From Halopseudomonas pelagia (GTDB lineage: Bacteria > Pseudomonadota > Gammaproteobacteria > Pseudomonadales > Pseudomonadaceae): a stretch of DNA of 64,000 nucleotides. The notes under the pieces were generated by a model. The model made no database searches. It worked only from the letters and a program-made list of their open reading frames with translations, and was not told where the DNA came from. The position numbers and the translations under genes were made by a program. Of this stretch, positions 35,876 to 45,204 are shown piece after piece. Position 1 is the first letter of the stretch. Every line of letters begins with the position of its first letter. Where the stretch lies: positions 2,542,001 through 2,606,000 of the forward strand of contig NZ_CP033116.1 of assembly GCF_009497895.1 (NCBI RefSeq). The letters run 5' to 3'.

Positions 35876-37033
35876 ATGAAACGCGGCACAACAGGGCATT
35901 ACGTCCCTAACATCGCGGGTGGCGTGGCCTGCAAAGCCTTCATCCCGGCAGCGCTACCACCACAGCCGCCGCTGCAACTGGATAACAAGCTACAGGGCCG
36001 TATCAGCCAGGCCATGTTGGCGCTCGGTCGTCTGGACGCCATCAGCACGCTGCTGCCAGATGCACGGCTGTTCCTGTACAGCTATGTGCGAAAAGAAGCG
36101 GTCATGTCCTCGCAGATCGAAGGCACGCAATCCTCCCTTAGTGACCTCATGCTCTATGAGATGGATGGCATGCCCGGCGTGCCCATGGATGACGTGCAGG
36201 AAGTCTCCTGCTATGTCAGCGCGCTGGAGCTGGGCATGCAGCGCATCCGAGACGGTCACCCCATCAGTTTTCGACTGCTGACTGAAATGCATGAAGCCCT
36301 GATGACCTCCGGTAGAGGCATCAGTAAGGGGCCAGGTGAGTTCCGCAAGAATCAAGTGTGGATTGGCGGTCATCGCGCAGACGAAGCCACCTTTGTACCC
36401 GCGCCTGCAAACGAGCTAGCCAATTGCTGGGCCGAGCTGGAACGCTTCATCAATGATGTGCCGGAAGCTACAGATCCCCTGATTAAAGCCGCCCTGGCGC
36501 ATGTGCAGTTTGAGACCATTCACCCCTTTATGGATGGCAATGGTCGCCTGGGCCGCCTGCTGATTCCGCTGATACTGGTCAGTGCCAATATTCTTGGCCA
36601 GCCGTTGTTATACCTGTCGGTGTTTTTCAAAAAACATCGGCAGATCTATTACGAACACCTGCAACAGGTGCGCGTAACCGGAGACTGGGAAAGTTGGCTG
36701 CTATTCTTTGTCGATGCTGTCGCCGACACCGCCACGCAAGCCGTGAGCACAGCCCAACAGCTCAATACCCTGCGCAGTGATCACAGTGAACTGGTAAGCG
36801 GTCTTGGCCGCATGGCGCCGTCTGCCAGGCAGGTATTGGAGGTACTCTTTGAATACCCTATTGCCAATATCAACACCCTGGTAAAACATGGCGGCATCAC
36901 CGCAGCTACTGCAGGCAAGGTTATGGAGCTGCTATCCCAGCCCAGTCTAGCGCTGGTACGTGAACTCACCGGCCAGAAACGCAACCGGGTATTTGCCTAC
37001 ACTGCCTACATCGACATTCTGAATCAGGACTAA
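35876..37033 (+). CDS. Fic-family AMP transferase-like protein (class II, self-inhibited)
   Basis: 385 residues. An N-terminal Fic_N region holds the inhibitory helix motif SSQIEG at 78-83 (S-x-x-x-E-G), whose Glu82 is expected to block ATP gamma-phosphate. The Fic core motif HPFMDGNGRLGR (216-227) is complete, so it should transfer AMP to a hydroxyl of a target protein once relieved. The C-terminal 70 residues form a winged-helix-like part (YPIANINTLVKHGGITAATA). A CTGGAG site precedes the ATG. Such stand-alone Fic proteins occur in accessory regions; target unknown. Confidence 0.9.
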   Translation: MKRGTTGHYVPNIAGGVACKAFIPAALPPQPPLQLDNKLQGRISQAMLALGRLDAISTLLPDARLFLYSYVRKEAVMSSQIEGTQSSLSDLMLYEMDGMPGVPMDDVQEVSCYVSALELGMQRIRDGHPISFRLLTEMHEALMTSGRGISKGPGEFRKNQVWIGGHRADEATFVPAPANELANCWAELERFINDVPEATDPLIKAALAHVQFETIHPFMDGNGRLGRLLIPLILVSANILGQPLLYLSVFFKKHRQIYYEHLQQVRVTGDWESWLLFFVDAVADTATQAVSTAQQLNTLRSDHSELVSGLGRMAPSARQVLEVLFEYPIANINTLVKHGGITAATAGKVMELLSQPSLALVRELTGQKRNRVFAYTAYIDILNQD

Positions 37034-37170
37034 CCCTTTTCGAGTTGCTTTGGCTACCTTCACGCATGCAGACAAATGCAGCGGGATAATGCAAAGTAGG
37101 TCACATAATGAAGCGGGCCCAAGCGCACGGGCCTGACCGCCTTCTTGCTGACAAGGATTTTGGAGAGAAC

Positions 37171-37521
37171 GTGTCCGAGATAAAGCAACTGACTGAGAAA
37201 GTGCTGGCATTCCGGGATGAGCGCGACTGGAAGCAGTTTCACAACTCCAAGGACCTGGCCCTGTCGCTGGTGCTGGAAGCTACCGAAGTGCTGGAAATCT
37301 TCCAGTGGAAGCAGGACCAGGCAGCCATCGACGGCGTTGCCTTGGAGCGCAAGCAAGACCTCGCCGACGAACTGGCCGACGTGTTCTGCTACACGCTACT
37401 GATGGCCAACGACCTGGGCATCGATCTGGCTGAAGCACTGAAAACCAAGATCGAAAAGAACAGCGCCAAATACCCCGTAGACAAAGCCAAAGGCTCCGAC
37501 AAGAAATACACGGAGCTATAA
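37171..37521 (+). CDS. MazG-like nucleotide pyrophosphohydrolase
   Basis: 116 residues from GTG 37171, which has GGAGAG a few bases before. The all-alpha NTP-PPase pattern is present: LALSLVLEATEVLEIFQW (ExxE) and DLADELADVFCYTLL (ExxD), binding Mg2+. Small MazG-like enzymes remove pyrophosphate from (often non-canonical) NTPs. It ends three bases before the DUF2075 gene, so the pair are very probably co-expressed; the frame is open to 37108, but that extension has no good start signal. Confidence 0.88.
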   Translation: MSEIKQLTEKVLAFRDERDWKQFHNSKDLALSLVLEATEVLEIFQWKQDQAAIDGVALERKQDLADELADVFCYTLLMANDLGIDLAEALKTKIEKNSAKYPVDKAKGSDKKYTEL

Positions 37522-37524
37522 CGT

Positions 37525-39957
37525 TTGATCATCTATCAGACGGACAAACAGCATTTTCTGGATGATGTGTTCAAGCGCGATATCGAAGCTATCGTGCTGG
37601 AATCCTTTCGCAACCGCACTGGCAGGTCTGTCTCCAAGGAAGAGATACGCTCCTGGGCCTCCTCCCTGGTTTATATGGGCAAAGTACTGAACGACGACGC
37701 TATTCCCAATGACTGCGGCGTTGCCATTGAATACATGATCCCACAGACGGCCAAGCGCGTTGATTTTCTGCTGACCGGCAAGAATCACGAAGACAAGGAC
37801 TGTGTGGTCATCGTGGAGCTGAAACAGTGGGAGTCAGCTCGCAAGACCAGCAAGGACGGCATCGTTTCAACCCGCTTTGCCCGTGGCGAAGCAGAAGTTG
37901 GCCACCCCTCATACCAGGCCTGGTCCTATGCCGCCTTGCTGGAAGGCTATAACGAAGCTGTGTATGACGGCGGCGTGCAACTGCGTCCCTGCGCTTACTT
38001 GCATAACTATGCCGACGCCAAAGGGCCGATCAATGATCCGTTCTATGCGGCGCACATCGAGCGAGCCCCGGTCTTTCTCAAGGGCGATGACGAGCGTGAT
38101 CGGCTGCGGCAATTTATTCAAAAGCACGTCAAGCATGGCGACAAGGGCAACACGCTCTTTCTGATCGAGGGCGGCAGAATAAGGCCATCCAAAAGCCTTG
38201 CAGATGGCTTGCTCGGGCTGCTCCAGGGCAATCAGGAGTTTGTGCTGATCGATGACCAGAAGCTGGTCTATGAGAACGCTCTGAGTCATGCCAGGGCCGT
38301 CCGCGAGAATGGCAAGCGTGTTTACATCGTTGAAGGTGGCCCGGGTACCGGGAAATCGGTAGTAGCAGTAAATCTGCTGGTAGGGTTGACCAGCGCGGAC
38401 ATGGTTGCCAAGTACGTCACCAAGAATGCAGCGCCTAGAGCAGTGTACGAAGCCCGCCTGGTGGGCTCCTTCAAGAAAACCTATATATCCAATCTGTTCG
38501 TAGGCTCCGGTGGTTTTACCGAAACGGAAAGGAACCAGTTTGATGCGCTGGTAGTGGATGAAGCGCATCGCTTGAATGAGAAGTCCGGCCTGTACGGCAA
38601 CCTTGGCGAGCATCAGGTCAAGGAGATCATTAACGCTGCCCGATTCTCTGTGTTCTTTATCGATGAATCGCAGATCGTCACGCTCAAGGATGTAGGCAAG
38701 AAAGAAACCATTCGCCAATGGGCCGCAGAACTCGGCGCCACGGTGTTCGAAGGGGCGCTGGAATCGCAGTTTCGCTGCAGTGGCTCGGATGGCTACCTGG
38801 CATGGCTGGACAACACCCTGCAGATACGTCCGACAGCTAACGACAAGCTGGACATAGCCGAATACGACTTTCGAGTGGTCGATTCACCGACAGAGCTGAG
38901 AGAACTGATCCTCAAGCGCAACCGGGAAAGAAACCGGGCGCGCATGGTCGCCGGCTACTGCTGGAAATGGCCAAGTAAAAAGAATCCAGCAGCCTACGAC
39001 ATAGAAATGCCAGAGCATGACTTCAAAGCCCGCTGGAACCTTACCAAGGACGGTGGCCTGTGGATGGTCTCAGACGATTCAGTGCATGAAGTTGGCTGCA
39101 TTCACACCTGTCAGGGGCTGGAAGCCGACTACATCGGTGTAATCGTGGGTGATGATTTTATAGTGCGCGACGGCCAGGTGATTACCCAGCCGGAAAAGCG
39201 CGCCTCGTCCGACCGCTCGATCTCAGGCCTGAAGACGCTCGCCAAAACCGACCCTGCATTAGCAAAAGAGAAAGCCGACGCCATCATCAAGAATACATAC
39301 CGCACCTTGATGACTCGCGGTATGAAGGGTTGTTACGTCTACTTCACCGACGCGGAAACCGCAGCCTTTTTCCGTAATGGGATAATTGGCACACGCGACC
39401 AAGCAGACTCACAGAGCAACAATCAAACGGCCCATGCAGCTGCCGAATCTGCAGCAAAGTTTCCATTCCCCGTATTGCTCGGAGAAGAAGGCAGATCCAA
39501 CCCCCGCGCAGTGCCGCTTATTCCGCTGCAGATAGCTGCTGGCTCTTTTTCTGAATCGCAAGCGTTGGATATGAATGCCGACGAATGGGTGGAGCTGCCT
39601 GAAGGCTTTAGTGCCAGCGCGGACTTGTTCGTCGCTCAGGTGGTGGGCGAATCAATGAACCGCCGTATTCCCAATGGCGCTTGGTGCTTGTTTCGATCCA
39701 ACCCCAAAGGCACACGCCAGGGGAAGATAGTGGTTGTCCAGCATCGTAGTATTGATGATGTAGAGACCGGTGGTAGCTATACGGTGAAGAAATACTACAG
39801 TGAAAAGGTAGCGACCGAGGATGGGGCAGGGTGGGTACATCAGCGGATTAAGTTGTTGCCGGAGTCTACGGATAGTTCGTTTCAGCCGATTTTGTTAGGG
39901 GTTGAGAAGCAGGATCACATAAGGGTTTTGGCTGAGCTTGTAGTGGTTTTGGTTTGA
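37525..39957 (+). CDS. Nuclease-like / DUF2075 helicase / S24 peptidase-like fusion
   Basis: 810 residues with three recognisable parts. Residues 65-105 hold a PD-(D/E)xK-like nuclease core, RVDFLLTG (Asp80) and VIVELKQW (Glu98, Lys100). Residues 255-625 are a DUF2075 superfamily-1-type helicase: Walker A GGPGTGKS (261-268), Walker B LVVDEAHR (342-349), FIDESQ, and late motif TYRTLMTRGMKG. Residues 690-760 look like an S24/LexA-type peptidase: VVGESMNRRIPNGAW with Ser710 and SYTVKKYYS with Lys755. Translation starts three bases after the MazG-like gene. The domain mix fits an anti-phage or DNA-damage system; cutting or self-cleavage activity is inferred, not shown. Confidence 0.85.
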   Translation: MIIYQTDKQHFLDDVFKRDIEAIVLESFRNRTGRSVSKEEIRSWASSLVYMGKVLNDDAIPNDCGVAIEYMIPQTAKRVDFLLTGKNHEDKDCVVIVELKQWESARKTSKDGIVSTRFARGEAEVGHPSYQAWSYAALLEGYNEAVYDGGVQLRPCAYLHNYADAKGPINDPFYAAHIERAPVFLKGDDERDRLRQFIQKHVKHGDKGNTLFLIEGGRIRPSKSLADGLLGLLQGNQEFVLIDDQKLVYENALSHARAVRENGKRVYIVEGGPGTGKSVVAVNLLVGLTSADMVAKYVTKNAAPRAVYEARLVGSFKKTYISNLFVGSGGFTETERNQFDALVVDEAHRLNEKSGLYGNLGEHQVKEIINAARFSVFFIDESQIVTLKDVGKKETIRQWAAELGATVFEGALESQFRCSGSDGYLAWLDNTLQIRPTANDKLDIAEYDFRVVDSPTELRELILKRNRERNRARMVAGYCWKWPSKKNPAAYDIEMPEHDFKARWNLTKDGGLWMVSDDSVHEVGCIHTCQGLEADYIGVIVGDDFIVRDGQVITQPEKRASSDRSISGLKTLAKTDPALAKEKADAIIKNTYRTLMTRGMKGCYVYFTDAETAAFFRNGIIGTRDQADSQSNNQTAHAAAESAAKFPFPVLLGEEGRSNPRAVPLIPLQIAAGSFSESQALDMNADEWVELPEGFSASADLFVAQVVGESMNRRIPNGAWCLFRSNPKGTRQGKIVVVQHRSIDDVETGGSYTVKKYYSEKVATEDGAGWVHQRIKLLPESTDSSFQPILLGVEKQDHIRVLAELVVVLV

Positions 39958-40106
39958 ATCTTCTTCTAGCGTCGGTAAGAGACTATTCAGAAGTGGCTCA
40001 AGTGCATTTGGGTTCTTTAACGTCTGCTGCGCGATCCTGGATTCAGCACCTCCCGATTGGGCTCGGACCCCATTACATATGAGTAATAATTGAGAGCGAG
40101 AACATT

Positions 40107-42587
40107 TTGATTGATCGGCTGAAAATTTGGGTGAGCTCAAAATCTTGGTTTTGGGTACTCCGGACCTGGCAAGGAAGACTTAGTTTTGTCTTTGAACGCA
40201 GCGCGTATAAGAGGGGTGCTTCAGCCAGCGAAGCAAAGGAAAATACCCGAATTTTAGGGTCTATCGCATGGATCGGCGTGAAAGGCCTTTTTGTGGTCGT
40301 TGTTGTTTTGGCCACCCTAAAGTTCATAGAGAATTATATCGAAAACTATCTGGGTTGGCCCCCACCACTCAGCGCAGACGATGAAGATTTCACCATCGAC
40401 CAGCTCAGGCTTTACGCTCAACTGCTCACGGCGATATTCTCGATCTACTTCGCTACAATTGGTATTATACTGAGTTCTGGTTATACAAGACTTCGCCGGG
40501 ATATCATCCAGATGCTCACCAGGGAGCAGGTTGGCAGCGTGTACGCTCGGGTTCTAGTGCTTGCAGCGATTTTTTGTTTATTAGCCTCGGCTGCGCCGAT
40601 ATTTGGATTCGAGCCTGGCCTGCTAATTTATGTTGTCGGTACAGTTTTGACTTTGTTGAGCGCTTTGGCTTTGTTTCCCCTGGGTCAAAGGATTTTCAAC
40701 TTTTTTGATCTCAATTTGCTTGTTCGGAGTGAGATCCTCCCCAGCATTGCTCGACACATTGAGGGCGCAGCAAACGATCGGAATTCAATTTCTTTATCGA
40801 ACCATCACTCAAAAGCGGCGCGACAATCTCTTGAACAGCTCTTCTATATTGATGATCGTGTTAAAACTGGTAAGGAAAGCTTAGGAGACAGTCTACCTGC
40901 GTTGAGCAATGATTATACGGCCTTGCTGCTGCACTACTTTCAGAAGAAACACACTATCAGCCAAGAAAGCTATTGGTTTCCAAGAAAAAGCAAACACAAA
41001 CAATGGTTTTTAGCTGGTGACAGTACGACGTCTATGGCGTTGCAAATGAGCAATCAGCAAATACTGGTTGAGGAGCAGCCAGATTATCAATGGCTTGAAA
41101 ATGAGATCGTGGAACGATTGGCGGGCCACGTTGAACTCGCATTTCAGGTTGGCGACTTTAATCTTGCGATGAAGCTTATAGGTCGATTTTCAATACGCAC
41201 TTCCGCGTACGCAGAAAGGTTCCAGTTTGACGTCGGTATGCAGGAGCTTGAAAGATTCAAAGAGATCATTGAAGAGAGCTTTGCTTCATCGATTGTCATA
41301 GCGGAAGATAAAGCATGGAAGACAAAAGTTGGCATAGCAGATACATGGGCTGCACTGGGAAGCAATCTCTGCATAGAAACTCTACGCAGAATGATGACCT
41401 TTGAGAAAGAGCTTAAACAATTCTTTGAAAAGGACGAATGGAGCAGGAGGTCCCTGCGCCGTCTCCCAGCTTTTCTACAGATAGAGCTCGCCTTCATCGT
41501 TGAGCGCATTGAGTTTGAGCAAGAGATCGAGGGAGAGCGCCTATCCAAGCCAAAATATGTGCAACAGTTGGCGGTCCAAAAGCTTTTACAGCATTATTTG
41601 AGAGTTCTGTCTGCGATACGTGATTTTTATCAACGCATGGTTCCAGACTTTGTAGGTTCAATTGCAAATTTGAAAATGTCAAAGGCCGCAACGCAGGTGC
41701 TCTTAGCAAGCCTGCATAGCCATTGGAAAGTGCTACGCTGGTTTGACGAGGTCACGAAGCTCTTGGACCGGTATCAGAAGTATGGTTACTATACAGATGA
41801 GCTGTATAAACTGTGTGAGATAAATATTGCTGAGATGTCCACACAGCTTGCTTCGGCGAGAGATGATGCAATTTCTATGCTCGGCAGCGGAGATATAGTG
41901 GGTCATATCTTTGAACCGAAACACAATGATGAATTGCCGGATCATTTTGGACAAATCTATTTCGAATTGGCCGAAGCATGTATAGGTGCCCTTGAGCAGA
42001 ATGATGAAAGCAAGTTAGATAGGGTTCTCCCTATGTTCTTGTCCCTAGCATTTCTCGCTGCAGATTCTAAGTTCGCGGACCCTTCGCTCGAAATAAACGA
42101 TGAGTTCCGACTTCATCTAATTTCAACGGTGATAAATGATCTGGCTTCAGTTCTAGGATTTGCCATGCTCTACGGGGCGTATTTCGATAATGAGAAGTTG
42201 TCGGAGAGTGCCCTAGCTAAATTCGACACTTGGATTGAGCGCGCTGCCGACAAACAAAAATACCTTAAAAGAATGGTTTTCCTCTCAAATCCCTATAGTT
42301 TTAGCATTGGCGCGTCGCCGCGTGGTCTAATTCGTATCAACTGGAAGATGTCGTTCGAACATCGTGCGAGAAACGATGGATTTGACGACCAGATGACTAT
42401 GGGCAAGGGGAAGCAGCACCCAGATAAACTTGTGAGAGAATTTCTAAGGTCACTCTCTGATGCGTCTCATCTGTTTTTTGCAAAAAAGATCGTTCCTCAA
42501 CTTGATACAGTTGACTTCGACATCGATCACCAGATCTCATCCCTCGCTCGCCGGTTGCGAGAAGGCGACAAAAAGGGCGGAGTATGA
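40107..42587 (+). CDS. Unknown 826-residue membrane protein, first gene of a two-gene module
   Basis: I do not recognise the family. A basic N-terminus is followed by four membrane segments at about 53-74, 106-126, 148-168 and 171-192 (FVVVVVLATLKFIEN; LLTAIFSIYFATIGIIL; VLVLAAIFCLLASAAPIFG; LLIYVVGTVLTLLSALALF). The remaining 630 residues are cytoplasmic by the positive-inside rule, mainly helical, with no evident catalytic motif. Start is TTG 40107 after an in-frame stop at 40080-40082. The coding DNA is visibly richer in A and T than its neighbours, a sign of transfer. Its stop overlaps the next start (ATGA), so the two proteins probably work together. Confidence 0.75.
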   Translation: MIDRLKIWVSSKSWFWVLRTWQGRLSFVFERSAYKRGASASEAKENTRILGSIAWIGVKGLFVVVVVLATLKFIENYIENYLGWPPPLSADDEDFTIDQLRLYAQLLTAIFSIYFATIGIILSSGYTRLRRDIIQMLTREQVGSVYARVLVLAAIFCLLASAAPIFGFEPGLLIYVVGTVLTLLSALALFPLGQRIFNFFDLNLLVRSEILPSIARHIEGAANDRNSISLSNHHSKAARQSLEQLFYIDDRVKTGKESLGDSLPALSNDYTALLLHYFQKKHTISQESYWFPRKSKHKQWFLAGDSTTSMALQMSNQQILVEEQPDYQWLENEIVERLAGHVELAFQVGDFNLAMKLIGRFSIRTSAYAERFQFDVGMQELERFKEIIEESFASSIVIAEDKAWKTKVGIADTWAALGSNLCIETLRRMMTFEKELKQFFEKDEWSRRSLRRLPAFLQIELAFIVERIEFEQEIEGERLSKPKYVQQLAVQKLLQHYLRVLSAIRDFYQRMVPDFVGSIANLKMSKAATQVLLASLHSHWKVLRWFDEVTKLLDRYQKYGYYTDELYKLCEINIAEMSTQLASARDDAISMLGSGDIVGHIFEPKHNDELPDHFGQIYFELAEACIGALEQNDESKLDRVLPMFLSLAFLAADSKFADPSLEINDEFRLHLISTVINDLASVLGFAMLYGAYFDNEKLSESALAKFDTWIERAADKQKYLKRMVFLSNPYSFSIGASPRGLIRINWKMSFEHRARNDGFDDQMTMGKGKQHPDKLVREFLRSLSDASHLFFAKKIVPQLDTVDFDIDHQISSLARRLREGDKKGGV

Positions 42588-43573
42588 GGTTTTTTAGGGC
42601 AGCGCCTTCATGCGGGTATGACTCTCAAGATGAACAATTGGAGTTAGTTGATAGGCTTTTCATCAAGCGCGAAACACAAAAGCCAGGCTTTAATCGACGG
42701 ATGTTCGATGAAGATTTTTCGCGGATGTTCCATGTAACAAACCAAAGAGACAACCTATTCGAGTTCGTATCGAATGACGATGAGCTCACTCAAAAGCTAC
42801 TAGGTAATGTTAATACCAGATACACACAGCGCTCGCCTGATAAAACAGTACATGATTTGGTTGAGGAAATAGCTCGATCGTTAGTTTCGTCCGGAAGAGC
42901 CTACTATTTCCTTCACGATGACCCTGCGCACCAAGAAATGCACATAGTTCCGTTTAGTCCACGTGGCGTTGTTCGTTTCTTTGGTATATACATTCAGTGG
43001 ATACCCAAACGCATGGAAATGCACTGGGATCGAGAAGACGAGGAAATTCCTAGAGAGATTCGTGTCTTGGACGCATCCAAAGTAATGCGCTTGGATATGC
43101 CCACATCAATTAAACGCATGCTCTCCGCGCAGAACAAAACTTTGGATACACTTGATAAACACCAATTTGAGGTTTCCAATTTCCCCCCTCCAGCCACACA
43201 TGCGAATCCAAATCCTACCAATCAGTTCGACTTCCGCGTGTGGAGGGACATTCAAGAGCGCGCTTTGTATCGTGCCACGCGACGTACTGGCTGGAGAGGT
43301 AGAAAATCTGATTCGTCAAAGTGCTCAGACTTCTTCAGCTGTCACCGATTGATCCGGTTTCGGCGAAACCAACTCTTGCTAAGAAATAACATTTTGAAAC
43401 AGCTCAGTGGTGAGCTGTCCAGGATTGGAAAAAGTTGCAAAGCGGATTTCTCAGTTGATATCTCGGCTACCGATAATTTATCTAGCGTAGCACATCTTGA
43501 CGAATTGGAAATGCGCCTGGCGAGTGAGACTGCGAGATTTAACGAAGTCATCGACTACTGCTACGGGCGGTGA
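42584..43573 (+). CDS. Unknown 329-residue soluble protein, second gene of the module
   Basis: No family recognised and no signal peptide or membrane segment. The N-terminal half has a mixed alpha/beta look, including SLVSSGRAYYFLHDD, EMHIVPFSPRGVVR and IREIRVLDASKV-type strands; the order (a helical region, GRAYYFL, then a loop-rich sheet and a short 'decision' strand) faintly recalls phage portal proteins, but this is weak. The C-terminal third is helical and basic. It overlaps the membrane-protein gene by four bases and is equally AT-rich. Confidence 0.65.
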   Translation: MRFFRAAPSCGYDSQDEQLELVDRLFIKRETQKPGFNRRMFDEDFSRMFHVTNQRDNLFEFVSNDDELTQKLLGNVNTRYTQRSPDKTVHDLVEEIARSLVSSGRAYYFLHDDPAHQEMHIVPFSPRGVVRFFGIYIQWIPKRMEMHWDREDEEIPREIRVLDASKVMRLDMPTSIKRMLSAQNKTLDTLDKHQFEVSNFPPPATHANPNPTNQFDFRVWRDIQERALYRATRRTGWRGRKSDSSKCSDFFSCHRLIRFRRNQLLLRNNILKQLSGELSRIGKSCKADFSVDISATDNLSSVAHLDELEMRLASETARFNEVIDYCYGR

Positions 43574-43717
43574 AAGGCAGATTGAAAGGCCGATAAATTT
43601 AGCAGCAAATTTGATGACAGATTTACTATCATTCCCGGTCCGGCTGATTCGCTCAGCGGGAATTAGGGTTTGATGAAAATCTCAGCTGCAAAAAGCAAAT
43701 GATCAAAAGGATTCGAC

Positions 43718-44599
43718 GTGCAATTCGAGCGCTTTGCAAAAGAACCATTAGCAATCCAGTATCTTGGTACTGAGTACACGCAGCCATGTCTAGATGCTTT
43801 GCGGTCATTGATCCAGTTAAGAGTGCCGATATCGCAGGTAAAGCTGCTTACCGCTAGCGAAGGTCAGACGAATATTCACGGCTTTCTGATTAGTACTGAG
43901 CTGGACGAGCTTATCGCTATCCGCCCGGGTTTTTCGTCTGGCTACCCAGATGAGGGGTCTCGAGGTCTTGCTACCGCCATTGAGCTGCTGCGTACATTTC
44001 GTTTTGAGGTTGAGGAATACTCGGTATCAGGCAAGCTGCTTGCGCGTGTCAAGCGGGCAGCTTTGACTTTGCAGGATCTAAAGTTTCTGGAAAGCGCTAA
44101 TCCCATTATGCCCATCGGGCTTGACGACTACGTTTACGATGCAGGTCTGTTTGGGCGGCCTCCCGGAGTTTTCCTGCGAGGGTTTGAACCCTGTATTCCT
44201 TTAGCGCTAATTGATGAGCGGCTAGCAGATTTGGTCGTGGATTTTTTTGAGCATTCAAATGCTCGATTAATGAGTGGTTATGCGCGACTGGAGGTCATCA
44301 TCAAAAACCGGACGGGGCTGAATGAATCTGCAGGCAAACTATTCAGAGCTGCATTTGACGGAACGTCGCCCTATTTGATGTGGCCGGAAATCGACCAAGG
44401 TGAGCGTGTTGGGCGGGTTGGTCTGTTCGTAAGTGTTTACCAAACCTATCGAAACAGGAGGGCTCATAACGAGGTGGTTGCGAACGAACATCTTGATCTA
44501 ACCGAGCTGCTGCTACTGAACAATTTATTTGTATTGGAGCGCTCTGCCGTGCCCTCCGGAAGGTTATTCCCAACCATTCATGATGATCCGTTCAAGTAA
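43718..44599 (+). CDS. Ymh-family (TIGR02391) HEPN-like protein
   Basis: 293 residues. The C-terminal 120 match the hypothetical Ymh family: YARLEVIIKNRTGLNESAGK, LFRAAFDG and VYQTYRNRRAHNE, in which RNRRAH is an R-x4-H motif of HEPN ribonucleases. The N-terminal 170 residues are an unknown alpha/beta region that may sense a trigger. A GGATTCGACGTG start context gives GTG 43718. Ymh/HEPN proteins occur in defence regions as likely RNA-cutting effectors; that role is inference here. It sits 145 bases after the two-gene module. Confidence 0.7.
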   Translation: MQFERFAKEPLAIQYLGTEYTQPCLDALRSLIQLRVPISQVKLLTASEGQTNIHGFLISTELDELIAIRPGFSSGYPDEGSRGLATAIELLRTFRFEVEEYSVSGKLLARVKRAALTLQDLKFLESANPIMPIGLDDYVYDAGLFGRPPGVFLRGFEPCIPLALIDERLADLVVDFFEHSNARLMSGYARLEVIIKNRTGLNESAGKLFRAAFDGTSPYLMWPEIDQGERVGRVGLFVSVYQTYRNRRAHNEVVANEHLDLTELLLLNNLFVLERSAVPSGRLFPTIHDDPFK

Positions 44600-45204
44600 T
44601 TGGGATCGCAAGAAGGTCGGTTCTGGAGTGCGTTGATTTTCCTGCGCAATACTGCAGCTACGCAACATCGTAAGCAAAATTCAGGTCATATGAAGATTTC
44701 TACATACCATAACGAAGGGCTGCCGCTGGATAACTGGCACACCACAAGTGGTTGCTCTGGGTGGGAGGCCTGCTGCTTGGCTTGTCGATTGAGGCCATTC
44801 TTATTGGGAGTAACTGGGGTCAGATGAAGATTGATCCCAGAGCTTGTTGACTCTGCGTGCGAGGTCCAGCAGCACCGCAACAACCCGATCTGCTGAACGC
44901 CACAAGTGAGTCATCTCTGAGGAAAATGCCAGTGCTCACCACCAAGCATTGATGTAGCGGAGGCGTCTCACGCTTGATAGGCAGGCTTGACGGCTAATGT
45001 CAGCTTTCAAGTTGTCGCCTTCAGAGCTACAAATATAGCCTTTAGAGCAACACTGCTAGGTGTCTTTCTTAGCCTCGTTCTGACTCTTAGCCGCTATCAA
45101 GCAGAAGCGCTGAGCCGGTAACAGCCGGCTTGTCATTTGCCCATACCCGCAAGATGATGGTGCCACCGTGACCAGCCAAGCTGGTCGTTATTCCGGAGAT
45201 AATA
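44600..45204. other. 605-nt stretch without a convincing gene
   Basis: I see only short frames. One plus-strand piece at 44734-44850 encodes a hydrophobic stretch (KWLLWVGGLLLGLSIEAILI) but follows a stop codon and lacks a start signal, so it may be the tail of a lost membrane-protein gene. A GC hairpin (GAGCCGGTAACAGCCGGCTT) lies at about 45112-45131. This probably marks the right edge of the accessory block. Confidence 0.5.

Noticed and set aside
44734..44850. 38-codon hydrophobic frame in the 44.6-45.2 kb gap
   Set aside because: Opens directly after a stop and lacks a start signal; may be a decayed gene end but cannot be supported as a gene.
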